From Symsagittifera roscoffensis (taxonomy: Eukaryota > Xenacoelomorpha > Acoela > Convolutidae), in NCBI RefSeq assembly GCF_963678635.1, contig NW_026971149.1, positions 122,001 through 186,000 of the forward strand: a stretch of DNA of 64,000 nucleotides, read 5' to 3'. Position numbers and translations under genes: made by a program. Shown here piece after piece: positions 1 through 9,900 of this stretch (positions are counted from its first letter, which is position 1; each line of letters begins with the position of its first letter). The notes below the pieces were generated by a model. It did no database searches, was not told the DNA's origin, and saw only the letters and a program-made list of their open reading frames with translations.

Positions 1-1073
1 GTTATGTGATGACTTCTAGAGGGAAATGGGGGGCAAAAATGGTAAAAAACACGATTTTTGATAAAAATCACCTATTAACTCTGTTTTGGTTCAAAAAATG
101 GGGTAAATTAACAAAGAATGGATGAAAGTAGACTGTTTGGGAAACCTAAATATTAAGGTTTGAGAAAAAAAATTTCTCTCAAAAATTTGAGTTTTTTTAA
201 AAACTGCAACAAAAATGATGTTTTTTTTGTAACTAAAAAGGTGTTTTTTCCACTTTTCTCAAAATGGGTGAATTTTGGGCTTTAACCCAAAAACCCATTC
301 TGAACAGGTTCATAAAGTGTGTTTTAGTGAAACAAATTGATTGGAACACTTTATTTTGACTTTTTGAAAAAAATTGATTTTTCACGTTTCTGACTCAACA
401 TTGTATATCAAAAAAACAAAAATTTTAAAAAGTGAGAAAAAATGAATTTTGATGGCTTATTTGAGCTTGCCATAGACATTTTAGTAGGTATAGAGTATTT
501 AAACGTCAAAATTGGATAAAAATTTTGGTTTTTACAATTTTTTTTCTCGGCTATTTTACTACTATTTTACTACAAATAAAAATGGCCAAATTTCGAAAAA
601 AAAGTCTTAATTTCGGAAGTGGCCAACAAAACTGTTCTATTTTTTTGCATGCGACCTAACAAGGACACTACATATTTACCCTATATAGATCACTTTTCGA
701 TCCTATAGGTTTGAAGACGACTTTACCCGATTTATCTACCTTTTTGAGTTAACCAAAAAATTGTTTTTTTTGCCTTTTCTCTAAATATGGAAATTTTACG
801 GCTTTGGTCATGGAAACCATCCTAAACAGGATCTTATATTGTAGCCTAGAGATTTAAGAAAATTGGAGCTACTTTTTATGACTTTTGAAAAAAGGATTTT
901 TTCACGTTTCTGACTCAACTTTTTTTTTCCAAAAAAAAAAATGTTTTTTTTTTCTTTTGCTTCTAATCAATTTGAGACAAACTTAACCTTTTTGGGACAA
1001 ATTCCAAGTCCAATTCAGCTATAATTCACAATTGAAAGTTCACGTACTTGACAATGGGCTCGAAAAAAAATAT

Positions 1074-1115
1074 GAGGACTGTTTCCGAAAACTTGTTTTC
1101 GTTGGAACGGTCCTC
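1074..1115. other. Conserved imperfect hairpin in tandem repeat, copy 1
   Basis: GAGGAC at the left pairs with GTCCTC at the right, with further pairing inward to a small loop. The same 42-nt segment occurs unchanged at 2689-2730 in the second repeat unit, although the flanking sequence has diverged. Confidence 0.5.
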
Positions 1116-1313
1116 TTCATGAATCACTGAAAAACAAAAGTTACTTTGGTTTAGAGTTCTCTAGAGACTGATCAGGTGTAGATTCAGTCATTGAAAGTAT
1201 GAGAAATTTTATTTGAACTTTTCTAATCACATACAGAACGTTTTGTGTTGTTGCTTTTGTGACACCTTACAAAGTTCATCAGATACTGTTTCAGAAAACT
1301 TTCGAGCAAAAAA

Positions 1314-1332
1314 GAGCACCCGAAGGGTGCTC
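1314..1332. other. Perfect 8-bp hairpin GAGCACCC/GGGTGCTC
   Basis: GAGCACCC and GGGTGCTC are separated by GAA. The hairpin recurs at 2929-2947 in the second unit and begins the GC-rich segment in both. Confidence 0.6.
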
Positions 1333-3240
1333 CTTTTGCGAGTGCGTTAAGCGTTCCCCTGCTCCGCCCCCCGCGGAACCTTCTCCTCAAAAGTCAAGAA
1401 TACAGCGGGGCCACAGTGACAACTAGGTGGCCGCCGCGTCCGGCTTTGGCGTTCAGTAGAGACAGGGGAAGGGGCCCCGTCGGTTCGAAAGAACATTTAC
1501 CTATATTACCTTTCGTGCAGAATAAGTCGTGTTCTCGAAAACTGGAGGTCAGAATTCCCTAATTTTTTGCATGCAGCCCCGTATTGAAATTCTAAGGATA
1601 CACTTTTGCCCCGTTTTGCCAAAATTTTGTTATGTGTTGACTTATAGAGGGAAATGGGGGGCAAAATTGGTAAAAAACACGTTTTTCGATAAAAATCACC
1701 CATTAACTCTGTTTTGGTTCAAAAAATGGTGTATATTGACAAGGAATGGATGAAAGTAAACTGTTTGGGGAGCCTAAATATAAAAATTTGAGAAAAAATT
1801 TTCCTCTCAAAAATTTGAGTTTTTTCAAAAACTGCAACAAAAATGATGGTTTTTTTGTAACTAAAAAGGTGTTTTTTCCACTTTTCTCAAAATAGGTGAA
1901 TTTTCGGCTTCAACCCAAAAAACCATTCTGAACAGGTTCATAAAGTGTGTTTTAGTGAAACAAATTGATTGGAACACTTTATTTTGAGTTTTTGAAAAAA
2001 ATTGATTTTTCACGTTTCTGACTCAACATTGTATATCAAAAAAACAAAAATTTCAAAAAGTGAGAAAAAATGAATTTTGATGGCTTATTTGAGCTTGCCA
2101 TAGACATTTTAGTAGGTAATAAGTATTTAAACGTCAAAATTGGATAATAGTTATGGTTTTTACAATTTTTTTTCTCGGCTATTTTACTACTATTTTACTA
2201 CAAATAAAAATGGCCAAATTTCGAAAAAAAAGTCTTCATTTCGGAAGTGGCCAACAAAACTGTTCTAGTTTTTTGCATGCGACCTAACAAGGACACTACA
2301 TATATACCCTATTTAGATCACTTTTCGATCCTATAGGTTTGAAGACGATTTTACCCGATTTATCTACTTTTTTGAGTTAACCAAAAGTTTTTTTTTTTTG
2401 CCTTTTCTCTAAATATGGAAGTTTTACGGCTTTGGTCATGAAAACCATTCTGAACAGGTTCATATATTGTAGCCTAGTGGTTTAAGCTAATTGAAGCTAC
2501 TTTGTGAAGGGTTTTTTCACGTTTCTGACTCAACTTTTTTTTCCAAATAAAAAAAATGTTTTTTTTTTCTTTTGCTTCTAATCAATTTGAAACAAACTTA
2601 ACCTTTTTGGGACAAATTCCAAGTCCAATTCAGCTATAAGTCACAATTGAAAGTCCACGTACTTGACAATGGGCTCGAAAAAAAATATGAGGACTGTTTC
2701 CGAAAACTTGTTTTCGTTGGAACGGTCCTCTTCATGAATCACGAAAAAACATAAGTTACTTTGGTTTAGAGTTCTCTAGAGGCTGATCAGGTGTAGATTC
2801 AGTCATTGAAAGTATGAGAAATCTTTTTTGATCTTTTCTAATCACATACAGAACGTTTTGTGTTGTTGCTTTTGTGACACCTTACAAAGTTGATCAGATA
2901 CCGTTTCAGAAAACTTTCGAGCAAAAATGAGCACCCGAAGGGTGCTCCTTTTGCGAGTGCGTTTAGCGTTCCCCGGCTCCGCCCCCCGCGGAACCTTCTC
3001 CTCAAAAGTCAACAAATTAGCGGGGCCACAGTGACAACTAGGTGGCCGCGTTCCAGCATTACAAAATTTTTTGAGGTGGGGTAGGGGCCCCCACCGGTAC
3101 AAGTAATATCCCTCAAATGGACTATAGAGAAATTTTGCAAAAAAGTCGATTCTCGAAATTGTCAGGTTAGAATGGTCTAATTTTTTGCATGCGGCCCTAA
3201 AATGTCAAACGAATAGGGGTTTCCTTTTGTGATTTTTTGA

Positions 3241-5045
3241 CCCAACAATTTTTAACAGGTGTTTGGGCTAATTTGGGCTTTTTGCCCAATTTGGGAAAAG
3301 TTTTTATTTTGCTTAATTCTCAAAAATAAGTAAAAATTTTGATATTTTTATGAAAGTAAGTCTAAACTGATCTCAGCAGTCCTATCTAACGAACTAATCA
3401 TCATGGTAGTGGAGGTTTTTGAATCGGAGAAAAATGATTTTTTTGACTTTTTTTTACCCATTTTTGAATACTTTTTCAAAATGAAAGCCTCTAACGAAAA
3501 AACTTGAAAATAATTTGCCTAATTAATTTATTTGAGCTTAAAGGACCTTGCTCTGGCTTTTTTAGCTAAAATGAAAAATTTCAGCTGAAAATTGGCACTT
3601 TTTCAAAACAATCATTTTTTTCAAAAAATTTTTAAGTTTTAGATTTTTTTACAATTTTTTGTTCAGAAATAAAGTTAAAAAACGATTTTTGAATCAGAGT
3701 CAATTTTTTGTTTTCAACCTAATGTACTTTATGTGGGAGTACTGTTTGTACTGTTTTTAGGCCCTCATTTTTGTTTTAAGCCAAGATATTGCTTTCGGAT
3801 TTTTGTCTAAAAAATCGTAAAAACAGGTTTTTTTGACCTTTCTCAAAGTTTTAAAATAAGTGACCCACTTGTTGTTAGCCGCCAGATAAGGTCTCCCAAA
3901 ACCTCGAAGACTCCAATAAACAGACTGATGAGATTTTTTTACAAATTTTTCAAAATTTGAATTTTTTGATTTTTTTTGAACTTTTCAGCTGAAAAATTAT
4001 TCTAAGTATCGCCATTTGAAGAAGAAAAAAGGTTAAAGTTCAAAATTTTCTTTCTTTTCTGGAGTTTTGTTTTCTTCCAGGCGTGTTATCATGCTGAAAA
4101 TGGCTCATTCAGACTATCTGTATAGCTTGTTTAGGTTCCAGTTTCTCAAGTTGGCTCAAAGGTGCCTTAAGTGGAGGCGAAAAGGAAAAATAGCCAAAAT
4201 GAAAACTTCATAAAATCTACAATTTTCAACATTTTTTGGTAATTTAAAATGCTAGACCCACTAAGTTGGGTACGCTGAATCGTATTATGCAATTAATTTT
4301 CACTTTTTTTCAATGTTGAAAATTACAATTTTTTTGATTTTAAAAAAAAAACATAATTTTTAAATTTTTCTCTTTTTTAAAACATTTTACATCATATTGA
4401 TGTTTTTTCTGCCCAAGTGTTTTAAACGGCTAGAGAAGGAATCTTCATTACTTAAGAACAGTGGGTGGTGCGAGGAAAACTTGAAAAAAAAATGATTCAT
4501 TTCTACCGATTTACAAAAGAAAAAAAGAAAAAAACAGTTTTTCAATTCATTTGAAAACTTACAATTTTTCTCATCATTATCCCTTACTAGTTTTCAACAA
4601 CCGCATTTGTAACCGCCTAACATCTGTTGTTCTTGGAAGCATTGATTAATAAAATCATTTTTTTTTAAATTAACACAGCTTCTCATGAGGAATTGAAAAC
4701 AAGCATTATTGTAAAAAAAATTTGGTGAAAAATTAAGAACAACTATCCGTTAACCTGGATCGAGGTAGGATGCTCACTCGGTCCCTCTGGGACCTGTAGA
4801 GGGAGCAGCCGTAACCGTAAATTCTACGCTTAAAATTTGAAATCAGCCTGATCTGAATTATGATTTGAGCGGAGATCAAATAAGTTTTTGATGTTGCGTT
4901 CTTATTTTGAACAATTTTTTTCTTTCCATTTTCTACATTTTCTATTTTACTTTTGCCAACATCAGTCTCATTGCAAGCCCGGTAATAGCAAAAACTTGAT
5001 TGTTTCACACTTTGAAATCTTTGCGTTTTTTGGTGATAGTTTAAA
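3241..5045. other. AT-rich host DNA without a recognisable gene
   Basis: Poly-T/poly-A rich sequence with no long ORF. A short GC-richer patch at about 4740-4850 contains a 6-bp hairpin (GGTCCC/GGGACC, 4780-4794) and a short minus-strand ORF that I cannot assign. Confidence 0.5.
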
Positions 5046-5220
5046 TTAAAATTTATCAGAGTTTTTCTTTAAACAAATTTTTTCACCTGGCAAAATTAGT
5101 TGAGCATTGACATTTGCGCCCAAAGGGCGCATTGCTAATGGGAATGCGTAGAAGTCCACGTATTTGCTTGAGCTCAAGATGTCGATGCTTGACGACACTT
5201 TCTTTTGGTTCCAGAAAACA
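5046..5220 (-). other. Possible terminal coding exon (unassigned)
   Basis: The minus strand has a T-rich acceptor ending in TTTTTAG just above 5220, followed by about 58 open codons to a TAA at 5046. The composition is less AT-biased than the surroundings and the peptide (including LPGEKICLKKN) looks plausible for coding. It does not resemble the C-terminus of the SLC7A14-like gene, and the frame does not obviously follow exon 9 (phase 1). It could be an unrelated gene's last exon or chance. Confidence 0.2.
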
Positions 5221-5258
5221 CTAAAAACAGAAATCAAGCCACTAGTACCTGATTGTGC

Positions 5259-5281
5259 NNNNNNNNNNNNNNNNNNNNNNN
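5259..5281. other. Assembly gap (23 N)
   Basis: The sequence resumes at 5282 inside the primer-binding region of the retroelement (GACCATAAGTCTCG), which in copies 2 and 4 lies directly behind the 5' LTR. The gap therefore hides the 5' LTR of copy 1 (about 410 bp) and its left target-site duplication; its real size is not 23 nt. Confidence 0.85.
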
Positions 5282-5360
5282 GACCATAAGTCTCGAACAA
5301 GACCTTAATAGCTTAGAATTAACCAAAATAGATTAGAAATTAGACAAAAACATTTACAAA

Positions 5361-5594
5361 ATGTTATACGACAATAATTTAATCGAAATGTCTCTACGAC
5401 TCAATAGATCAGAGCCAATATTCCGAACCATAACAGAACTACCCGGAATTGGAAGAAGACCTCGAACCAGAGACGACATACGACAAAGTAGAAACTTGCC
5501 ATATAGCTATATGATAGTTAGGCAAAAACCAGAACAAACTTTTATATTTAGAATACTACTGGCAATGAATTTAGATTTTCATTTGCAAACATAA
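5361..5594 (+). CDS. ORF A, 77-residue conserved basic protein (copy 1)
   Basis: A small ORF about 80 nt behind the primer-binding region. It begins [17 protein letters not shown], is rich in Arg ([12 protein letters not shown] in the middle) and ends LDFHLQT. It is present at the same place and length in all four copies (24960, 58975 and, on the minus strand, 49331), with a handful of substitutions, so it is not a chance ORF of one copy. I see no signal peptide, membrane segment or zinc motif, and I do not recognise the family. It could be a separate protein or an upstream ORF regulating gag expression. Its ATG is the first inside the internal region. Confidence 0.55.
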   Translation: MLYDNNLIEMSLRLNRSEPIFRTITELPGIGRRPRTRDDIRQSRNLPYSYMIVRQKPEQTFIFRILLAMNLDFHLQT

Positions 5595-5925
5595 AACCTT
5601 GAAGTTAATCTTCAAAATCATTTCAGGCGCTAAACAAAATTATTAATATACAATAACGATTGATAAAAAGATCTAAGATCGTTTTCCTAAAACTCTGCAG
5701 TAGTATACAAAACATGTTTGAAAAATATTTATTGAAAAATAAAAAATAAAAATTAGTAGCATGACAATAAATGGTTAGTAATCATAAATCATCCTGTTGT
5801 TCCAGCTCCATCACCTAAAACATAACAGCAATCATAAACCCACTAATATCATCAAAACACTAAATCTTTCCTTTACACACATTTAAAATTTTATTAAAAC
5901 TTAAATTCACTTAATTTTAAAACCA

Positions 5926-5950
5926 GATCATCAAGGCTTATCCTTGGATC
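5926..5950 (+). repeat. Leader hairpin repeat 1
   Basis: GATCATCAAGG and CCTTGGATC pair around CTTAT. It repeats identically at 5986-6010, with 35 nt between the repeats. Confidence 0.7.
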
Positions 5951-5985
5951 TTAAATCATTTTCTACTTAATTAAATTTCAAATTT

Positions 5986-6010
5986 GATCATCAAGGCTTA
6001 TCCTTGGATC
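5986..6010 (+). repeat. Leader hairpin repeat 2
   Basis: Second copy of the 25-nt hairpin. The pair is also kept in copies 2 and 4 (one arm slightly altered) and, reversed, in copy 3. Confidence 0.7.
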
Positions 6011-6371
6011 AAACAGAACAACTTTGTTCTCCCCCACCCACTTAATTAGTGTCTAACGACCTCAAACGTCGATTCACTACCCAACCCTTTCTAAAGACCT
6101 AAGACTAATAGAAATTTTTAAACAAAACTAATCATTCAAATTAGGATAAACAGTGAAGAACTTCGGTTATTCATCCTTCACTTGACCCCCCCTCTTAACA
6201 GACCCAGGATAAATCTTAGACTTAGTAAGTTTAAAATAGTATCTAACGAACTACTCGCGTTCTAATTATACCTGAACCTTGTGGATCGATTTACTATTCT
6301 CCAACCCTTGAACACAATCACTACCCCTAAGTAAGATTAAGTAAGTTAACACCTTAACTTATACTAGCCAC

Positions 6372-6414
6372 GAGAAAGTAAAAAATCATTCTTCGGAATC
6401 GATATACTTTTCTC
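6372..6414 (+). promoter_or_regulatory. Long leader hairpin with TTCG tetraloop
   Basis: GAGAAAGTA pairs with TACTTTTCTC, and an inner ATTC/GAAT stem closes a TTCG loop. In copy 2 (25965-26007) the lower stem is longer (GTAT/ATAC). It lies just before a CCAACCCT module end. Confidence 0.6.
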
Positions 6415-6527
6415 TCCAACCCTGAACAAATAGACCCAGGTTAAGCTAACCAAAAAATCGTAAGAACTAACAGTTTAGGAAAATAGAAATCATTTAACAA
6501 CCTTTTGCATCCGTCATCCTAAACCTT

Positions 6528-6995
6528 ATGTCATTTAAAAACCTAGGAAATAAACAAACAATCGTTTTACACAATTGTGAAATAGATAACAAAAAATACG
6601 ACCTTGTAATCACACCTCATACACAAACAGTTGGATACATTCGAACAAAACGACAAACACTAAAAAGAAAAATAATAACGAAACAAAGACAAATAACACG
6701 AAAAAGATTTTCAAAAAATCGAAACGCATTTTCAGAATCAGAAACCAACAGTTTAGACGAACTTTACAAACTAAAAGAATCAATAGATAAAAATTGCCCA
6801 CTTCACGATCAATTATATTTTTCTGACTCAGAAACAACTTCAAATTCATCAAAAAGAGGAAAAAGAAGAATAAAAAAGCAGTATAAACACAAACCAGTAC
6901 ATTTATACAATTGGAATCAACCAATTCGACACATTAATAATTACATATTAACAGTCATCGAACGAAAAAATGAGCTCAACGCACACCCCAGGTGA
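6528..6995 (+). CDS. ORF B, 155-residue basic protein (copy 1)
   Basis: It starts at the first ATG after the AUG-free leader and ends 26 nt inside gag, in the other frame (gag is +1 relative to it). The N-terminal third carries a Lys/Arg-rich tract (residues about 43-65, [11 protein letters not shown] through RKRFSKN). A Ser/Glu-rich middle follows ([20 protein letters not shown]), then a second basic cluster ([14 protein letters not shown]). No cysteines are arranged as a finger and there is no membrane segment. A nuclear, RNA-binding regulator is a reasonable guess from composition only. It is open in copies 1, 2 and 3 and broken in copy 4. No known family recognised. Confidence 0.65.
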   Translation: MSFKNLGNKQTIVLHNCEIDNKKYDLVITPHTQTVGYIRTKRQTLKRKIITKQRQITRKRFSKNRNAFSESETNSLDELYKLKESIDKNCPLHDQLYFSDSETTSNSSKRGKRRIKKQYKHKPVHLYNWNQPIRHINNYILTVIERKNELNAHPR

Positions 6996-9900
6996 CGAAA
7001 CCCCAGATGATGATGAAATCTTTCCTTTTATAATAGATGCAACCACTGATAGAGGACAGCATATATTTTGCAAAAATTTACTATTAAATTTATTTGAACC
7101 CGGAATCAGTCCATGTAAAACAGAGTTCCCAGATGTAAAAATCAAAAGACAAATCATAGACCACTACTTAAAAGATATATGCAACATAACACAACAGTAT
7201 GGAATCTACTCCATAGAATTCACCTCACCAAACCATAATAATAGAAAATATACAATTCAAACAGACGATCTTGATTTAGAATTTTCAAAAGTTTTTTCAG
7301 AATATATAAAAAGCATCCAATATCATAACTCACAAAGAGCAAACTCCATATTCACCAATGAAGTTTTCGCAATAATATATAGTTATATTTCGATATTAGA
7401 AAACGAAATCCCAATAACAAATGTCTCACCGACAGAAACATCTAAACATTTAAGAGTACGACATGAAATCACACTACTCTCTAGTTATTTAAACATCATT
7501 AAAGAAAATTTCACGAAAGACGACGTTTCACAACATACAAAACACGATCTACAAAAAATTTTGGCATGGTTCATAATAGATTATTTCACACACAATATTG
7601 ATTTAATTGCACAAGCAAGAAAAAATTTCAGACCCCAAAACTCGAACGATGATACCGCTATCACAGAACAATCAGATTATGTTTGGGACCCCGAATGGTC
7701 TCATCCCGCATTTATAAGCTTCCCACAATCAATCTCAAGTCAAGCAATAAGTACCATATCTTACATAAGAGATTATGTAAAAATAATACCATTCACCATT
7801 GATGCAACACCATTAAACTATCATACATTTTTGCCCGATACACAAAATAATAGTTTAAACTCTACAGTCATACACAATGAAAACCTCAATGGAACTAGGA
7901 ATCTTACTCAACAAGATATCCAGACACCATCACACTTCATAAATGAAGAAATTGTACACACAACAACTACACAACAAAGTATTTCACCAATACGCCCAAA
8001 TTTAACAACACCAAGAAATACAAATCCTTCACAAACACAGGTAACCTTACAATCAACCGTTAAACCTTCGGTTGCCCCTAAATATTCACATATGGATTAC
8101 CAAACATACAGACCCATGACAATACCATCAAAAACACGCAAAACATTCACTAGAAACAACTTTACAGACCATAATTATAATTATACACATCCATCAAAAA
8201 CATATAATCAACCACAAAGAAATTTTAACCAATATACAAGATCTCGAAATTGGGATAACCCAATGACCCAACCTAATTCAATAAATTTCCAAACAAATCC
8301 TCCACAGGATCACAGTGAAAATTACCCATTTTTTCAACAAAATAAAAATAAAAAACAGACATCTTATCAAATGGATTATTTATCCTCAGATGATGATTTC
8401 TTACAACCAGATATATTTGCACCAAATACTCAAGAATATCGTAGACAAGGAATACAGAGAACACGTACAAATCATAGAAATTTTTCTCCACAATCAATAG
8501 ATGCACAACATCAACAACCAATTCAACAACAAAATCTAATTAATACACAATCTTTTCAACCAATTCAACAACAAAATCCAATGACTGCACACTCGTATCA
8601 ACCATCACAAATGCAAAATGAAATACCACTCCCATATTATCTCCAACAACATGAAATAACAAGAAACCAACTTTCAAATTTTTCTCAAATGCCAAATGCA
8701 GCAGAATCATTACAAATGACAATGAATCCATACCTTATGGGTGGATCATCAATAACATCAAACAAACCTTTAATGGTTTTCACAGGAACAGACCCTGAAT
8801 ACTCTGTAGAAGATTATTTAAATGCAGTAACAGCAAACCTGATTTTAAATATTGGACCTGAACCAATTAATACGCCACTACATCAAAACTGGATACATCG
8901 ACGCACAGCGTTAATACAAACAACCTTAGATGGCGCAGCCCAAAAATGGTTTTCAGTACTACCTCTAGAAATAAAATCAAACTGGAAAAGGTTTACACAA
9001 GAATTTTCAAAAATGTTTGACTCCGAAAGAAACAAACAACAACAAAGAGTTTTATGTAATGAAATTCGCAGATTACCAAACGAAACCATCAAGCAATTAG
9101 CAGTACGAATCGAAACACTAGTTCGAAAAGCATATTCACTAAATACACACGACTATAAAAACACAAAGATGACAGAAATCTTAATGATGACCTTAACACC
9201 ACAATTAAGGAAAATAGCAATAAAAAAGAGAGCATCCCATCCTTCTTCAATTCGAGAACCCGATTTAGATTTTCGAAAACTAGTAGACAAATTAGAACAA
9301 GCAGAAATCACGATGAAACTAGAAGAAACGGAAAATCTGAAATTACAATACGTTAACAGAATTGAAACGACTCCCACTAATATTAATAATATACAGGAAT
9401 CAGAGACAGACCTCGTTGAAAAAATCACTGAAATACTCAATATTTACGAAAAGAACCCAAACTTTAAAGGCAAACCATCTTTCAAAAAATGGTGTAATTA
9501 TTGCCGACGATACGGACATAGTATTTCCGAATGTAGACAAAAACAGCAAGACAATCAAAATAAACCTCAAAAATATAAAGAACCAAATAAATCATTCCAT
9601 CAATACATGAAAAAAGATCAAAACCTACCGAACAAAACAGTCTACAGCAACAACAGTTCAGGAAAACCACTCCCGAACAATACAAATTATACAAGAAATC
9701 AATCACCATATAACTCAAGTTATAGAGGAAGATCACCAGAACGAAGAAACACGCATAATTCATCACAAAATCACTACAATAGACCAAATAGTCGAAATAA
9801 CTACTCCAGATCACATTCAAATACACAACGATTTGTTTCTAGATCTAAATCCCAATCAAGAAATATCTACTATCCAAACAACCAATCACGAAATTCATCA

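Larger units (their letters stand above)
1..3240. repeat. Two diverged tandem copies of a ~1.63 kb AT-rich repeat
   Basis: The block starting at 1 restarts at 1629 and can be followed to about 3200 with scattered substitutions and small indels. Each copy ends in a short GC-rich part (about 1310-1480 and 2925-3090) that stands out from the poly-A/T-rich remainder. The word TTTTTGCATGC recurs near 645, 1565, 2270 and 3185, so each unit may itself have an older half-length period. No convincing ORF is present; the short ORFs do not keep the same frame in both copies. The family (satellite or decayed transposon) is not recognised. Confidence 0.8.
5595..6527 (+). promoter_or_regulatory. Structured, AUG-poor leader between ORF A and ORF B (copy 1)
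   Basis: About 930 nt of non-coding leader. After two ATGs near 5761 and 5771 I find no ATG in any frame until the start of ORF B at 6528 (~755 nt). It contains two copies of a 25-nt hairpin (5926-5950, 5986-6010), three modules each ending in CCAACCCT, and a long hairpin with a TTCG loop at 6372-6414. A pyrimidine-rich stretch ending in TTCCAG at 5805 looks like a splice acceptor, so the ATG-free part may be the 5' leader of a spliced mRNA. A packaging signal or IRES is equally possible. Copies 2, 3 and 4 keep the same elements. Confidence 0.6.

Noticed and set aside
4733-5008. Minus-strand ORF with an IYGYG stretch as last exon of the SLC7A14-like gene
   Set aside because: No acceptor gives the required phase 1 junction without a stop, and the rest of the peptide is unlike the family.
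6610-6924. Hydrophobic minus-strand ORF opposite ORF B
   Set aside because: Antisense shadow of Lys/Arg/Asn-rich codons; its length varies between copies.
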